DNA from: Deinandra increscens subsp. villosa
Lineage: Eukaryota; Streptophyta; Magnoliopsida; Asterales; Asteraceae
Reading direction: 5' to 3'
DNA length: 64,000 nt
Assembly (NCBI GenBank): GCA_039602395.1
Contig: JBCNJP010000025.1
Location: 43,970,980 to 44,034,979 of the forward strand
Shown here: piece by piece, positions 32,875 through 45,191 of the stretch
How positions within the stretch are numbered: position 1 is the stretch's first letter
How the letters are laid out: every line of letters begins with the position of its first letter
Notes under the pieces: generated by a model
What the model was told of the DNA's origin: nothing
What the model saw: the letters and a program-made list of their open reading frames with translations, nothing else
Database searches by the model: none
Position numbers and translations under genes: made by a program

Positions 32875-33921
32875 GTCGATTCACTTCAACAGACAACGCA
32901 AGAACAACTCAAACCGCAAGATGACCTCACTGATTACCAAACAAAGGCAAAGGTCACCCCAAACATGGTGCTACAACTTCAACAAAACCTAACCACTAAT
33001 CCTACCCGTCATGGCGTTACCACCACTTGCTCCTTTAAACACTTCAACTCCTATAACCCTCCCGAATTTACCGGATCTGAAGGCCCTACAGGTCTACTTT
33101 AGTGTTTCGAGGGTATGGAGAACACATTCACCAACAATGATTGCCCCAAGAAATTGAAAGTTCGTCATGCTACCAATTCTCTAACCAAGAAAGCACTTAC
33201 CTGGTGGAAGGGCGAGAAACGACTTCGCGGTTCTGATATCGCTCTAGCTTTGCCTTAGAATCAAATCAAGGATATAATGAAGGAAGAATACTGCCCGCAT
33301 AATGAAATGAAGAATTTAGAGGATGAATTTCACGATTTGGACCAAGAAAGTGGAGAAAGTCAAGCCTATATTGATCATTTTCAAGAACTGAAGCTCCTCT
33401 TACCTAATTCGGTCCTCTATACACAACGGTGCATTGAAACCTACATTGGTGGTCTGCCTATGCTCATCCAAGATGCTATATGGGGAAGCAAGCCCGTGAC
33501 CCTTGACGATGCTATGCGTCTCAGTAAAAGGTTGACTGATAATCATGTTAAAGATGACACTTTGACACAGAAAGGATGCAAGAAGAAAGTTAAAACTAAA
33601 AAGACTAGAACTGAGAAAGAAATTCATGTCGAATCTTCACCTACTCATACTAACAACAAGAAGAGGAAAACGAATAACTATGCCATGGCGACTAGACCTG
33701 CTGCCCAATCGGCCTCTAGTACTCCTACAACCAAGAAACCTTATACTAGATCCCACCCTCTTTGCAAAACTTGTGGCTACCATCACTCAACTCAAACTCC
33801 TTGTAGGCGTTGTCTTAATTGCGGCAAATTTGGTCATCTCATGAATGTTTGTCGGCAACCTATTCGAGCTCAACCTCTATCCGCCCAACCTCAGGTGGCC
33901 CAGCCTGTGATACCTGCTTAG
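32875..33921 (+). pseudogene. Ty3/gypsy gag of G1 (broken)
   Basis: Retrotransposon gag domain: PPEFTGSEGPTGLL, MENTFTNNDCP, KKALTWWKGEK, MKEEYCPHNEM. TAG stops occur after GLL (33101-33103) and near 33257. From 33277 the frame is open for 214 codons through a basic linker (KKKVKTKKTRTEK) to the CCHC knuckle CLNCGKFGHLMNVC near 33810. This is the capsid/nucleocapsid protein of a gypsy element. Confidence 0.82.
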
Positions 33922-35517
33922 GCTACTATTTCTCCTTTTCGTACCTGTTATAACCGTGGTCAACCTGGACAGTTTAGAAACACTTTCCTTTTGCTTGCTG
34001 TTGCTATTAGTCCCAACTCTCCAACCGACAATGCGAACCATGGAGCCCATGTCTGAGTTCCAACCTGGACGATGTTTGATGTACTCAATACGAGTTTAGT
34101 AAGAACTAGAAACCATTATCAATTTTGATGTAGTGATGTATCTCTATCTTGTTGAAATGAAGGCTTTTATCTCTTTCGATTTTATCATTTCTCAATATCC
34201 AATTACTTACGCGAAGAATACGTGGCATCCTTGTTGCAATGTCACTTTATCAAAATTCATTTGATCTAGTTCCCCACTTTGAGGAACAATCATTCATTAA
34301 AGATGATACGTCTTAAATGTACATCACCAGTCCGATGGACTCATCATCAAAATATCAAAACTCTTATATTATCGACCTCTTTGAGAGAATTCGCAGAACC
34401 GCCTACCTCCTCAAGACCAATTCTCGTTATAAGCATTATCTCTATACGGAATAATTATTCATTAGTGATTCCTGAACTTTCTCAAAACCATGATTTAATC
34501 TGGTCTTGTTCCCCTCTTGATCTTAATAAAGGAAAGATTATGATATCCAATTTGCATTATCATTCGAATGATGATTCATTCAAATAATGATCTGCATTTC
34601 GATATCAAATGGTGAATTCGTATTATCATTTGAATGGTGATTCATTTAAATGGTAATTTCGTATTGTATCACTATCTTTTAGTCAAATGGATTAACCAAA
34701 TATTTATGTTAAACGTTCCTCTTATATCATTACCACCTTAAGTGGCAATGATTGAATTTGCTCTAGATCATAAAATACCTCTATTTCCTCTTATTACTCT
34801 GGCCAGTCCAAGACTTATACGTACTACACCTAAACAATCGTGTGTGATGCTAGCTTAGCATACATTTGGTTTTGGTCATAGGCGTTAATTTTGGGTTTTA
34901 GCCAATATCTAATCCAGACTATTAACTAGACCTCGCATCTTGTGGGTGAATTAGATGTGGCTCGCTACCCATCTAGCTCACCAGTACCCGACGCGTTCTC
35001 TTGTTAAGAAATCTGTGATCCCATTTTCTTGTATGGAATGATGTTCTTGACTTAATGTTAAATATTAGTTTCAACAATTTGAAAATAAATCATGTTACTC
35101 CCACCACTCTCCTCATATTCCACCGGTCTTTTCCTTAAAGTAGGGGAGACGGTAATAAATCAAATCCATAAATCTTATTCTTACGGATAATCATGTAATC
35201 ACGATCCATCATATCTGATGTTATTCAATCTCTATCATGTTGTTACGATCTTAAGTTCATTCGTTATTATATGGAAAATGGTAGTTCTCCGTAGGTTACT
35301 AGCGGATTTTTAAAGTATTACAAATATGGTGGGTTAGCTGCGGTACACCCTATATATAAGCATCGAAGGTACTTTAAAAATGAATTAGGAATCGAACTTA
35401 GAACCGACCATTGGTTGTCGTTTGTATCAAATTCTCTATCACCATTGATGTATTCCTTCCTCTTATCTCGAATATCTTCTTTAATTTCAGGACAAAATCT
35501 CTTGAAGTAGGAGAGAC
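33922..35517 (+). other. G1 internal region lacking pol
   Basis: Only 1.6 kb separate gag from the 3' LTR, and I find no protease, reverse transcriptase or integrase motif. Contains the 33-bp block shared with 1631-1663 and a TAGGAGAGAC purine tract just before the 3' LTR. G1 is therefore a deleted, non-autonomous gypsy. Confidence 0.6.
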
Positions 35518-36615
35518 TGTAACACCCGTGTCCGACCCATTCACAAAACCCGACCCATATCTAAACTTGTCGCGCAAATCGAAGTTTTGATTTAACGAAT
35601 ATCGGAATAAATTTTCTAAATTATATATTTAAATTATGTTCGGCATATTCCATAATCATATTTGAAATAAAAATAATAAATTTGCAAAGTTTTAGGTTAA
35701 ACAATTTGCTTAAAACAAAAATAAAGCAATTTTTGGTTTTTACGCGATTTTGGTATTCAATTTATCTTTTACCAGGAATCTCGGGGTTTTTATTTCAAAA
35801 TATATACTTTAATATATACTTTGGAATATTCTACAATCATTTTATGACATTAAAAACTAACTGGTTAAATTATAGAGCAATTTTGTTAATTAAAACGCAA
35901 ATAAATAAATTTACGGTTTTTCATGTAATTCCGTTAATAACCAGGAATGACGTAAATTTCAAAAATTATATTTTAATGTTCCTTAATGTTTTATAGGGTC
36001 AATATAAGTTACTCGTAAAATTTTAGAGGTTAACGAGTTCAAACGAGCTGAAACGGTTAAAAAGAAAAAAATAAATAAATAAAACAAAATATCCTGGACC
36101 CCCCTCCCCCAGCGGGCCACGAGGGCTGCCCTTCAAATGTGTCGTGACCCGCAATAGACCACTTGCAGATAGATTCATGACCTGGTTCGAAATCAGCCAC
36201 ATTTTTTATCCTTGTTCTCCAAGATTAAGCTTCCTACATGTTGTTTCCGGCAAAAAGTTCCGTAGTACGTGTATATATATCAAGGCGCATCTAAACACTA
36301 TAAATACAAGCTCAAATCATCATTCATCATCACCATTTACTCAATTATTTACCTCAAAAACCCTAAAACGGACCAGAATCTTCTCCCTTCAAATTCAGTC
36401 AAACGGTGAAGTGTTTAGAGCATAAAGTTTGCAGTTCCTCATCATTAGGTATGATTTACAATAATCTATCTCATTTTTTGATAATATTGTGTCTAAATAT
36501 GAATTCTAAAAATGTATAAATATTAGGGTTCTTGAGCTTGTTTTGCTAAAATCGGGTGATCGGGTTGGAATTAGGGTCTGAATTTTTATAGGTAATCTAA
36601 AATAATATATTTTAA
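35518..36615 (+). mobile_element. 3' LTR of G1, first part
   Basis: Starts TGTAACACCCGTGTCCGACC after a purine tract. Parallels 29905-30770 with a small insertion around 36000-36180. Interrupted at 36615, where a LINE fragment and inverted gag-only elements follow; LTR-like sequence resumes at 45491. Confidence 0.7.
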
Positions 36616-37054
36616 GCAAGACGCCGAGGGGGGACAAGGAACAAAGCCAAAACAACTTACATAATAAACTTATCCTATTTCTCCTATGTGAGACCCTTCC
36701 AATTCCCCCTATACTTAACCCAAAGGAAACTAGTACATCTGATATCCTTGGAAATGAAAGGAATTGAAGGCTTTTTGTCTTGAAAAACCGCCTCATTCCG
36801 GCTCTTCCAAAGAACCCAACACGTAGTAAGAATCACCACATAGAACACCGATTTTGCTTTGGATCGAATCTAGACTCCTCCACAATCTTGACAAGATCTT
36901 TTATGTGGAATGCAAAGATGGAAGGAACCCCACACCACGACGAAACCCACTCCCAAATAATGAAGGCCACCTTGCACCCCGTTAATAAGTGAAGAGTTGT
37001 CTCTGACCCATCTTCACATAATGGACACCACTCCCCATCCACCGCAATATTTCG
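36616..37054 (-). pseudogene. LINE reverse-transcriptase C-terminus (zf-RVT)
   Basis: On the minus strand, CPLCEDGSETTLHLLTGC with IIWEWVSSWCGV is the zinc-binding domain found C-terminal to the reverse transcriptase of plant L1-like LINEs. A shifted frame continues with TTCWVLWKSRNEAVFQDKK. The catalytic domain is absent, as expected for a 5'-truncated LINE. Bounded on the right by the LTR of element E1. Confidence 0.75.
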
Positions 37055-37414
37055 TGTTAGAACATGTTATGATGTCTAATGCTAGGTCTAGGCGTTTTGT
37101 CATTGTATTAGTTGTTTTGTAAGTTCTGGTCCCGGCGTACCAGTGGACGAACCAGATGGTACGCAGCCACGGACCAGCTGGTACGTGGGTTAATTGGTAT
37201 GCCGGGAAGAACCATATAAATAGTTTAAGCTCTTATGTTTGAGAGTAGTTGTGAGAGTTGAGTTCTTAACTGTGTGTAATTTGTGGTGTTTTGCTCTCTG
37301 TTCTCTCTTTGTAACCTTGAGCTTGTTATCAATCAAACGGAACGTTATTTACCTCGTGTATTACCGAATCGATCGTGATCATGCATTAGTAAGATCCGTC
37401 TCTGTGTTTTACAA
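37055..37414 (+). mobile_element. E1: 5' LTR of a gag-only element
   Basis: 360 bp, TGTTAGAACATG to TGTTTTACA, followed by TTGGTATCAGATC, a primer-binding site. Contains TGGTACG/GGACCAG motifs and a TATAAATAG promoter box near 37214. The end (AAGATCCGT...TTTTACA) resembles those of elements E2-E5. Confidence 0.8.
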
Positions 37415-37965
37415 TTGGTATCAGATCTTTGTTGCTCTTTTGCTGTGATCTCTGGTCGGTTTTTCCGTTTCTAGAGAGAGAAACAACACTTTTGGTTCAA
37501 ATTTCATCATTTCTTCTTGGTTTTACGTTTAATCTATACGAAATTTGTGTCCAAAATGGTCCGTGAGTGTTTTAGTTGAACGCTGTATCGAATTCTCTTC
37601 CAAAAAACCAAAAACATCAAAAATCAGTCGAGTTTTAGTTGGTACGTTTCTGGTCCGGCTCAAGAACACCGTGGTACATCTCTTGTATGCATGGAAATCT
37701 TCATCGTGGTCTTGGTAAGTTGCACTTGGTCCGTAAGGCAATCTCCTTCGGTGGTCCGTGACAGTTACTGACTGGTATGTTGGCAGTTACGCCGTACCAG
37801 TCTGGTCCGTTTCAATTATGGTACATGAGTAAGGTGATCCGTCGGTGGTACGCCTGAGTTATTCTAGACCGAGTGTGGTATGTCGTGTGAAGTGGTACGC
37901 TGAGTTTGTTTCTGGTACGCAGATCGAAAATTTTGTACGCCTGATCAGTCATTGAGAAAATTATC
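37415..37965 (+). other. E1 leader rich in TGGTCCG/TGGTACG
   Basis: About a dozen copies or variants of TGGTMCG occur between 37640 and 37930, ahead of the gag start. It has no coding frame. Confidence 0.65.
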
Positions 37966-38500
37966 ATGGATCCGTTCCAAGCCTTTGCTGCAATGTCTAC
38001 AACCGTTCAAGCCATACTGAACTATGATAACGAGATAGGAACCATGAACAAGGTTCCTAAGTTGATGAAATTCGAAGATTTTCATAATTGGAAGACTCGT
38101 TATGAATCGTATATCGGTGTAACTGATGTTACCGTATGGATTCCTATGCTTGATGGGTATGAAGTTCCAAAGTTCACAAGTGGTGAATATATTGGTGAAG
38201 TGAAGCCTGACAATAAAATGAATGATGCTGAGAAAGAAGCGTTCTCAAACTGGAGAAAAAGGCTTATACTAACTTGTCAATGGCTTTACCAAAGTATATC
38301 TTGCATCAATTTAAAATGCATACAACATCTAAAGCATTGTGGGATGCGTTGTGTAATCGGTGTGAAGGCAACACTCAATATAAGAAAAGCAAAAAGAAGG
38401 TGTTGTTGAGAGAATATGATAACTTCTGTCACGTCCAAAATGAGACAATTAATGATCTCATATCAAGGTTGTCACACTTTGTAGGATCGGTGTTTAACAG
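37966..38500 (+). pseudogene. E1 gag N-terminus (UBN2-like), cut by gap
   Basis: Starts MDPFQAFAAMSTTVQAIL, with KFEDFHNWKTRYESYI and, after a one-base frame change near 38270, LWDALCNRCEGNTQYKKSKK. Close relative of the E2 gag start. The frame runs into the assembly gap. Confidence 0.8.
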
Positions 38501-39000
38501 NNNNNNNNNNNNNNNNNNNNNNNNNNNNNNNNNNNNNNNNNNNNNNNNNNNNNNNNNNNNNNNNNNNNNNNNNNNNNNNNNNNNNNNNNNNNNNNNNNNN
38601 NNNNNNNNNNNNNNNNNNNNNNNNNNNNNNNNNNNNNNNNNNNNNNNNNNNNNNNNNNNNNNNNNNNNNNNNNNNNNNNNNNNNNNNNNNNNNNNNNNNN
38701 NNNNNNNNNNNNNNNNNNNNNNNNNNNNNNNNNNNNNNNNNNNNNNNNNNNNNNNNNNNNNNNNNNNNNNNNNNNNNNNNNNNNNNNNNNNNNNNNNNNN
38801 NNNNNNNNNNNNNNNNNNNNNNNNNNNNNNNNNNNNNNNNNNNNNNNNNNNNNNNNNNNNNNNNNNNNNNNNNNNNNNNNNNNNNNNNNNNNNNNNNNNN
38901 NNNNNNNNNNNNNNNNNNNNNNNNNNNNNNNNNNNNNNNNNNNNNNNNNNNNNNNNNNNNNNNNNNNNNNNNNNNNNNNNNNNNNNNNNNNNNNNNNNNN
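38501..39000. other. Assembly gap (500 N)
   Basis: Exactly 500 unknown bases, possibly a placeholder for a gap of unknown size. E1 and E2 face each other across it. Confidence 1.
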
Positions 39001-39008
39001 TTGGTGGT

Positions 39009-39366
39009 TGTAAAACCGAGATACGATCTTACTACTGCATGCTTTGATCAATGTAATGAACACGAGATGTAAATAAGAGATCTTGTATTGAATCACTTGA
39101 AGATATAATGAAAGCTCTCTAGTTTCTCTCTCTAGCACACACACAGAAAGTGTAGAATGACTCAGAGTGTTAACATTCATTCTAACACGAACCTATTTAT
39201 AGTTAGTGACTAAACAGGTTGCGTACCAAATGGTACTGGCGTACCATTTGGTCCGGCGGACCATTTGGTCCGGTGCCAATGATATTGTCACTAAAACTCA
39301 TACTAAGACACGCTCACATAGATACAATACACGAGACACATCATAGCATAGATATATGCTCTAACA
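39009..39366 (-). mobile_element. E2: 3' LTR
   Basis: 358 bp, TGTAAAACCGAG to GCTCTAACA, with the purine tract (minus strand TAAGGGGGAG) at 39369-39378. About 98% like the 5' LTR over their shared part by eye, so E2 is young. It contains GGACCA/GGTACG motifs. Confidence 0.88.
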
Positions 39367-41140
39367 AACTCCCCCTTAACGTGTAGTGTATCTATATTCT
39401 AACAAAACTTCAGTCTTCAATCTTTAACATTGCTGCATCCGATCTTCGACTTGAAATCTTGTCAGAAATAGTGCTTGCATGGCTGGATCACTCTTAAATC
39501 ATCTTTGATCTTCAAGATCCACTTGTGAAAGATATAACAAACTCCCCCTTTCACCATGCTTGAGTCTTGACACATATAACCTACAATTTTAGAAGACAGA
39601 AACGCGGTTTCCTTTTCTTTTTAAAATTAATTTAATCTTGGCGCAAAACTTCTCTTCGAGAATCCAAGATATAGATTTGAAATTCGATTTTGTAACACAT
39701 GTCGATCGGTCGAAAAGAAATAAGAAATAAAATCTTTTTGACTTTTCGAAATTTTATATCAAAACACACCGCAAATCTTTTTGGACTTTTCCAGATATGA
39801 ATGATAAAATGCAATACAGTTTCAGACACTATTTTTGTCTTTTGCGAGAAAGATCACAACTTGGGATCATATTGAACATGACATGCTGAACTATACTTCA
39901 ATTTCAATTACTTCAGCACATAAGTCATGTCGATTACTGGTATAATTTGTCCATCTTAAACTCAGGCACAATCATACTCATAACATCTGGATATGTTATT
40001 AGTATTGTTTAGATTTGCTTTGACCAGTGTACCCCACACTATCAGACATACTCAGATATGTATTTTCTTTTATATCACACTTTGTGATTTCATTTGTGAT
40101 TTAATCACATAATGATTGTATTCATGATATAGTCAACTGTGTTCCATGCAAAAAGAAATAAGAACGTCAAATCGTCTACCTTAAGGTCGATCTTTCGATA
40201 CGTAGATAAGGCCTCGGATTTAATAAAATAAGAAAATTAAAACAAGTTGAAATTGTATAACCCAACAACAATCGGGTCGGTACTTCCATACACACAGAGA
40301 AAGTCCGATGAGTTATACGAAACACCAAAGAAAATAAAGCAGAATGTCAAACGAACAACAATCGGGTCGATCTTTCGATACGCAAAGAAAGTCCGATCGT
40401 TTGACAAAATAAAGAAAATCAAACAAGTTTAAATCTTTGCAAAATGAACACATGTATACACAGTGACTTCTCATTTTCTTTTTCACATATCTTTTTCTTG
40501 ATATATCATATGATACGCATCAAGATGTTGTTCACTTGATCAAGCATTAGTATTTAATGTGTTTACCACATCTGAATACTTTCTGATTGAATGCTGAGCC
40601 TACCAAGCACATCAAACAATGATCTTATGGCTTTTTCATCTAATTTATCCACGAGTCAGACACGTAAGCCAATGTACCATCATTTCCCAATTATTTCGGA
40701 TACAATTTCTCATTTTTCAATGTTTTTGTATTTTCTGTTTTTCAATGTTTTTGTATTTTTCCTTTTTCTCCCCCTTAAAATGAAAACTCTATTTTTGGAT
40801 TTTTCATTTTAACACAAACAAAACACAGAGACGCTATTTTTGGTTTTTCAATTTTCTCCCTCTAAACTACATACGGAATGTAAAAAGAAAGAAAATTAAC
40901 CTTTCGACATGGATACCTTTCAGGTTTAGCTTTCAGAAAAATTTCAATTTTGAAATTTGATATCACATGTAAGTTAAGTGAAATCAGCAGAATACTTCTT
41001 CATCAGCAACTTTTCAATCACCGACAGGTCTTCTAAAAGTACCTGCACACTGGTCAAACACATTAGTTTATAAATGACCCGAAGCGAATCGCTTCTGGTC
41101 GACCAGTATCTTGGTTTCCTTTCGAAACCACTTTAGGTTT
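39367..41140 (-). other. E2 3' non-coding region
   Basis: 1.77 kb between the gag stop and 3' LTR, no protein motif. Carries the structured hairpin array (40160-40405), CT-rich stretches such as TTTTTCTCCCCC (purine tracts on the sense strand) and blocks shared with E4 (51660-51780) and E5 (59500-59770). Confidence 0.7.
40255..40405 (-). ncRNA. E2 covarying hairpins H2 and H1
   Basis: H2 40255-40318: ten-base arms, plus strand GTATAACCCA and TGAGTTATAC, pair with one G-U on the minus (sense) strand; apical GUAU-GGAA-GUAC. H1 40346-40405: arms GTCAAACGA/TCGTTTGAC pair perfectly; apical AUC-GAAA-GAU. Both share the inner helix AUCGG/CCGAU and the loop string ACUUUC (H1 has UUUGCGU, H2 CUCUGUGU). 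A degenerate third unit lies at 40165-40225. It is not an annotated RNA gene but a structure within the element transcript. Confidence 0.8.
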
Positions 41141-44100
41141 CTAGATTTGTTGTGGTGTTGGTGAATCAGTATTTGACGAATCCGTCACAGTTGATTGTGA
41201 CAAACAACCTACATATGGAACATTTTGAAAACGAGGAATAAATCTTCCCTGGGTTTTGAAAAATGTAGATTGTGGGTATTCATCAAATACTCTGCCATGT
41301 TCATCAATAAATCGTTGTTTGGCAGCTTTACCAACAAATGGAACCTTTCCTTTTCTTGAACTAGAAGCTGCAGAAACCAGACATTCTTGTGCCATATGCC
41401 CTTTTTGGCGGCAATTATAACACAAGCGATTGTTTACATTTTTCCTCTTTGGTACCTGCAAAGCTTCACAAACATTAACATCTCCAAAATGATCATAAAA
41501 GGAATCGAATACCTGATAACGATGATCATGAACCCATTTCGAAGTCGGGCTCTTTGGAGTAGAATTTGAATTTCCAGAAGAATATTTGGCTGTTTGTTTC
41601 TTCTTGGTCTTTGGAGCAGCATCAGTTTTTTTAAAGACCTCAGCAACTTTCTGAGAATCCACACAGTGAAGTGGAAACTCCTTCTCATAGAAGATCTGAT
41701 ATGAACCTTTGAGTTTATAAAATCTTTCAGGTTGAACTTTGTCAGCTTCAAACACATCCTTCTTGACTTGCTTCAGATTGACTTTCTTCAAATTTTGTTG
41801 CTGTTGAACCTTTGAAACATTCACTTTGGCCTGTTTCTTTTGAAATCCCAAACCTGTATGTTTTTCCAGAAACCTTCTCTTCTGAACCAGATGTTGTATG
41901 CCCGGTCTTTGCAAGACGAGAGAACTCTGATTTGATCTTGGTAATATCCTTGGGAGCATCAACAATAGTTTCAACAATATCAATAGGTGAACTTGCAGAA
42001 TTCTCTTTGTCATCAGACGAAGAACCATACACAACCTTTGGCGCTTTAGAATTTTCAGCACTTTTGCCTTTGTTCTCTTTCGTTTCTTTAACAGATTTAG
42101 AACCAACAAATTCAGAATAATCACCAGTCTCAACCTTTTCTTTCAAATCATGAACGCCTTCTTTAAGACTTCCTGGTGGTGACACGGTTTTGTTAAACAT
42201 CTTCTCAAAATTCTCATCCTTGGCTAGAAAACTTGTAAAAGATTGTGAGTTAGTAACATTGTTCAAAAGACGTTTTGAATCAATGACTTCAATCTTTAAT
42301 TCAGAAATTCTTTGATAAGCTTCACCCAACTCTTTTTCTGTTGCAATGAGCTTCTTTGCCACTTTATTAGTTTCATACTTTTGCAATCTTAACTCATCTA
42401 ATCCAGCCAACAATTCCTTCTCGAGTTTATCTTCATTTCTTTTCTGAATATCCAAATTGCATTTTGAAACTTGTTCACTCTAACCAACTCCCTCTTCTCA
42501 TCAAGTAACTTTTCCATATCAATCTGATAAGATTGAATCTTAGTAGCTTGATCACCAGAAAGTTGAGTAAGAGTATCAAGTCTGGACTTTGATTTATCAA
42601 AAAGATTTTGAAAATCTTTTGCAGTATCCTCAGCTTCATCTTTCCATTTCTTCACTTCTTGGACTAATTCATCCTTTTCTTCAGATAACTTTGTAATTTG
42701 CTGTTCAAATTCTTGTGTAACATATTGAAATTTTGATTCTTTCTCAACAATCTCTGCTTGAAAATCTAAAAACTTTCCTGTCTGAGAAAACAATTCTTGA
42801 CTTAGATCTTTTGACTTTTGCTGTTCATTGGCCAATTCTTCTATCCTTCTTTTATTTTCATCAACCAACAACTCATTTTCTTTTATCAATGCTTGAATCT
42901 TCTTGTCTTTTTGAGAACAGAACTCACAAACAGATTCATAACCACTATTTCCAGAACCACTTGTTTCAGATTCAGAATCAGTTACTTCTTCTTCATTATC
43001 ATTATGAACAACTTGAGCAATCAGAGCACGAAATGCAGACTCATCAGGTTCATCAGCAGCCCAATCATAGCCTTTATTCGATGTTCGTGCTTTTTCAAAT
43101 GCTTCAAGTACATCAGCATCCCAATCATAACCTTCATTGGACTCAGAAGCAACAGCAGTTAAAGCAATTGGAGAATTAGAAGTTCGCCCCCAATCATATC
43201 GTTTATCAACTTGAGACACCAAGGCTGTTGGAGACTTTGATGAAGAAGCAGTTGATTTTGAACATTCATGAGCAAAATGTCCAAAATTGGAACATTTGAA
43301 GCATTTTGCTTTTGATTTATCTATTCCAACCTTGCCATTTGGATTTAAACTTTGAAATTCTGTCTTCTTTTTGAATCTTTTAACTCTTTGAGCTAACATT
43401 GCCAATTGCCAATTGATATCCATTTGCTCAAGATTATCAGGATCAATCTGATCAAAATCTTCTTCAATCAGATTAGATGTTGTCAAACCACCATTCAACA
43501 ATCCATAATATGAAGATAACAAGGCTGAGATTAATGCCAAGTGCTCATCCGGTGTTTTTGCTGAATATGAAGTCGGACTTGAATGATTTGGAATAGTGAA
43601 GTTACATCCTCTTGATGAATTTCTAGAATTTCCTGAACCATGACCAGCAACAAAAGCTGTTTGAGGTGGATTTGATGAGTCAACACCAAATGATTTAGAC
43701 TTTGCATTGATACTTGCAAAATTTTGACCATGATACACTTCAGGATTTTAGAATTGAGCAGTTGACTTGTTTGATGTCATAATTTCCATCTCTCTAGCAT
43801 GAAGCTTTCCAGTCAAATCATGAAATGATAATGCAGAATATTCTTTATCATGAGTAAGCAATAATACATAGTTTTCCCACTTTTCTGGTAATGCTTCCAT
43901 CAATTCCTCTTTCAATTCCTCCTCGGTCTTTTCAATTTTAACTACTTTCATCTCACTAATCATATGTGAAAACCTTGAAACAAGAGCAGAAATATTTTCT
44001 TTTTCATAATGTTGAAAATTTCAAATTCCTTGTTCAACACTTTTCATCTACTCTTCTTATATTGGTCATTACCTTCACATCGAGCAGATAAAGCATCCCA

Positions 44101-44457
44101 CAACTGTTTAGATTTCTTGCAAGTACTGAATTGATGCAACAACTCGGTAGGTAAAGCCATGGTAAGATAACCATAAACTTTTTGTTCAAGCTCATAACTT
44201 TTTCTTTCATCCTTATCAAAATCTTGAATTTCCTTATACTCTCCATCTGCAGTTGGACGTACATACAACTTTTGAATTGGAATCCATAAATCAATATCGT
44301 TTATGCTGATGTATGCAGAAAAACGTTGCTTCCAATTTTGATAATCTTCCAACTTTAACAGCTTAGAAACTTTCTGACTTGTTCCTATTTCATTATCAAA
44401 ATTGAGCATAGCTTGTACCGTGCTTTGCATAGCCGCAAATGCTTGAAAATCAGACAT
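41141..44457 (-). pseudogene. E2 giant gag (UBN2, coiled coil, two zinc knuckles)
   Basis: One long Gag broken by a few lesions. The N-terminal UBN2-like part (MSDFQAFAAMQSTVQAML, LEDYQNWKQRF, QLWDALSARCEGNDQYKK) ends at a TGA near 44041. It continues in other frames (LPEKWENYVLLL), with a TAA at about 43746, then a 446-codon stretch to 42398, a shift near 42440 to a 235-codon frame and a shift near 41800 to the last frame, which stops at 41141. Knuckles: CFKCSNFGHFAHEC near 43290 and CYNCRQKGHMAQEC near 41410. Between them lies a long heptad-rich coiled coil (ENELLVDENKRRIEELANEQ). No protease, integrase or RT. Roughly 1,050-1,100 codons, far longer than a normal copia gag. Confidence 0.85.
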
Positions 44458-45177
44458 TTTTCACCGAAAATAATACTTCAAAAACTTTGAACCCAAAAAC
44501 GGAGGTCTTCCAAGCGGATTTTGGGGGTCAAAACTGGACGGTACTAGCTGTTAGGCGGGTACAAGTCTAGATCTCGTCGAGACGAACGTTTTGGCTGGTA
44601 TTAGCTCCCGTAACTCTTTACGGTTCTCAAGTTACGTCAGTTTTAGTGAAGATCACTTTTCTGCTAGCGTACCAAACCTTCTCAGCGGACCAAATCCGGA
44701 CCAAATTAAGCAGCGGACCAAATTTGTACTCAGCAGACCAGTTCCGGACCAACTTAATCAGCAGACCAAACACGGACCAAATTATCTCAGTGGACCAGAT
44801 TGGTACGGCGGACCAAAATGGTACGGCGGACCAAAAAATAACTGCCACGGACCAACTTGAAGATTGCCTAGCGGACCAACCTTGGCGGACCAGAAACTCG
44901 ATGAAGATTGCCTGGCGGACCAGCGGCGGACCAGAAGTTCTTCGGGCGGACCAGAAGCGTACCACGCTGAATTCGACGAATTTTCGCGAATTTTGACTTT
45001 TGGAGCTGGAATTTGATTCAGTAAGGTGCGAAATCGCTCCAGGAACACTCAGAAATCATTTTTCACCTCGGAAACACTTGAAATTGGAAGAATTTGATGA
45101 AAAATGAAGAAAACCCAAACTTTCTCTCTCTAAAAATCCGAAAATTGATCAAAAACACATCAGTAGAGCAACCAAAT
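44458..45177 (-). other. E2 leader with GGACCA array
   Basis: Between primer-binding site and gag. 44685-44952 holds 14 copies of GGACCA plus two AGACCA, usually GCGGACCA (sense TGGTCCGC), at irregular spacing. Confidence 0.8.
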
Positions 45178-45189
45178 GCTCTGATACCA
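45178..45189 (-). promoter_or_regulatory. E2 primer-binding site
   Basis: Plus GCTCTGATACCA, minus TGGTATCAGAGC, complementary to initiator tRNA-Met; two bases from the 5' LTR. Confidence 0.85.
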
Positions 45190-45191
45190 CT

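Noticed and set aside
38274..39180. Open frames spanning the N run on both strands
   Set aside because: They are open only because N codons are not stops.
42733..43179. 148-codon plus-strand frame over E2 gag
   Set aside because: It is antisense to the coiled-coil gag, with low-complexity His/Gln/Leu composition from the complementary codons.
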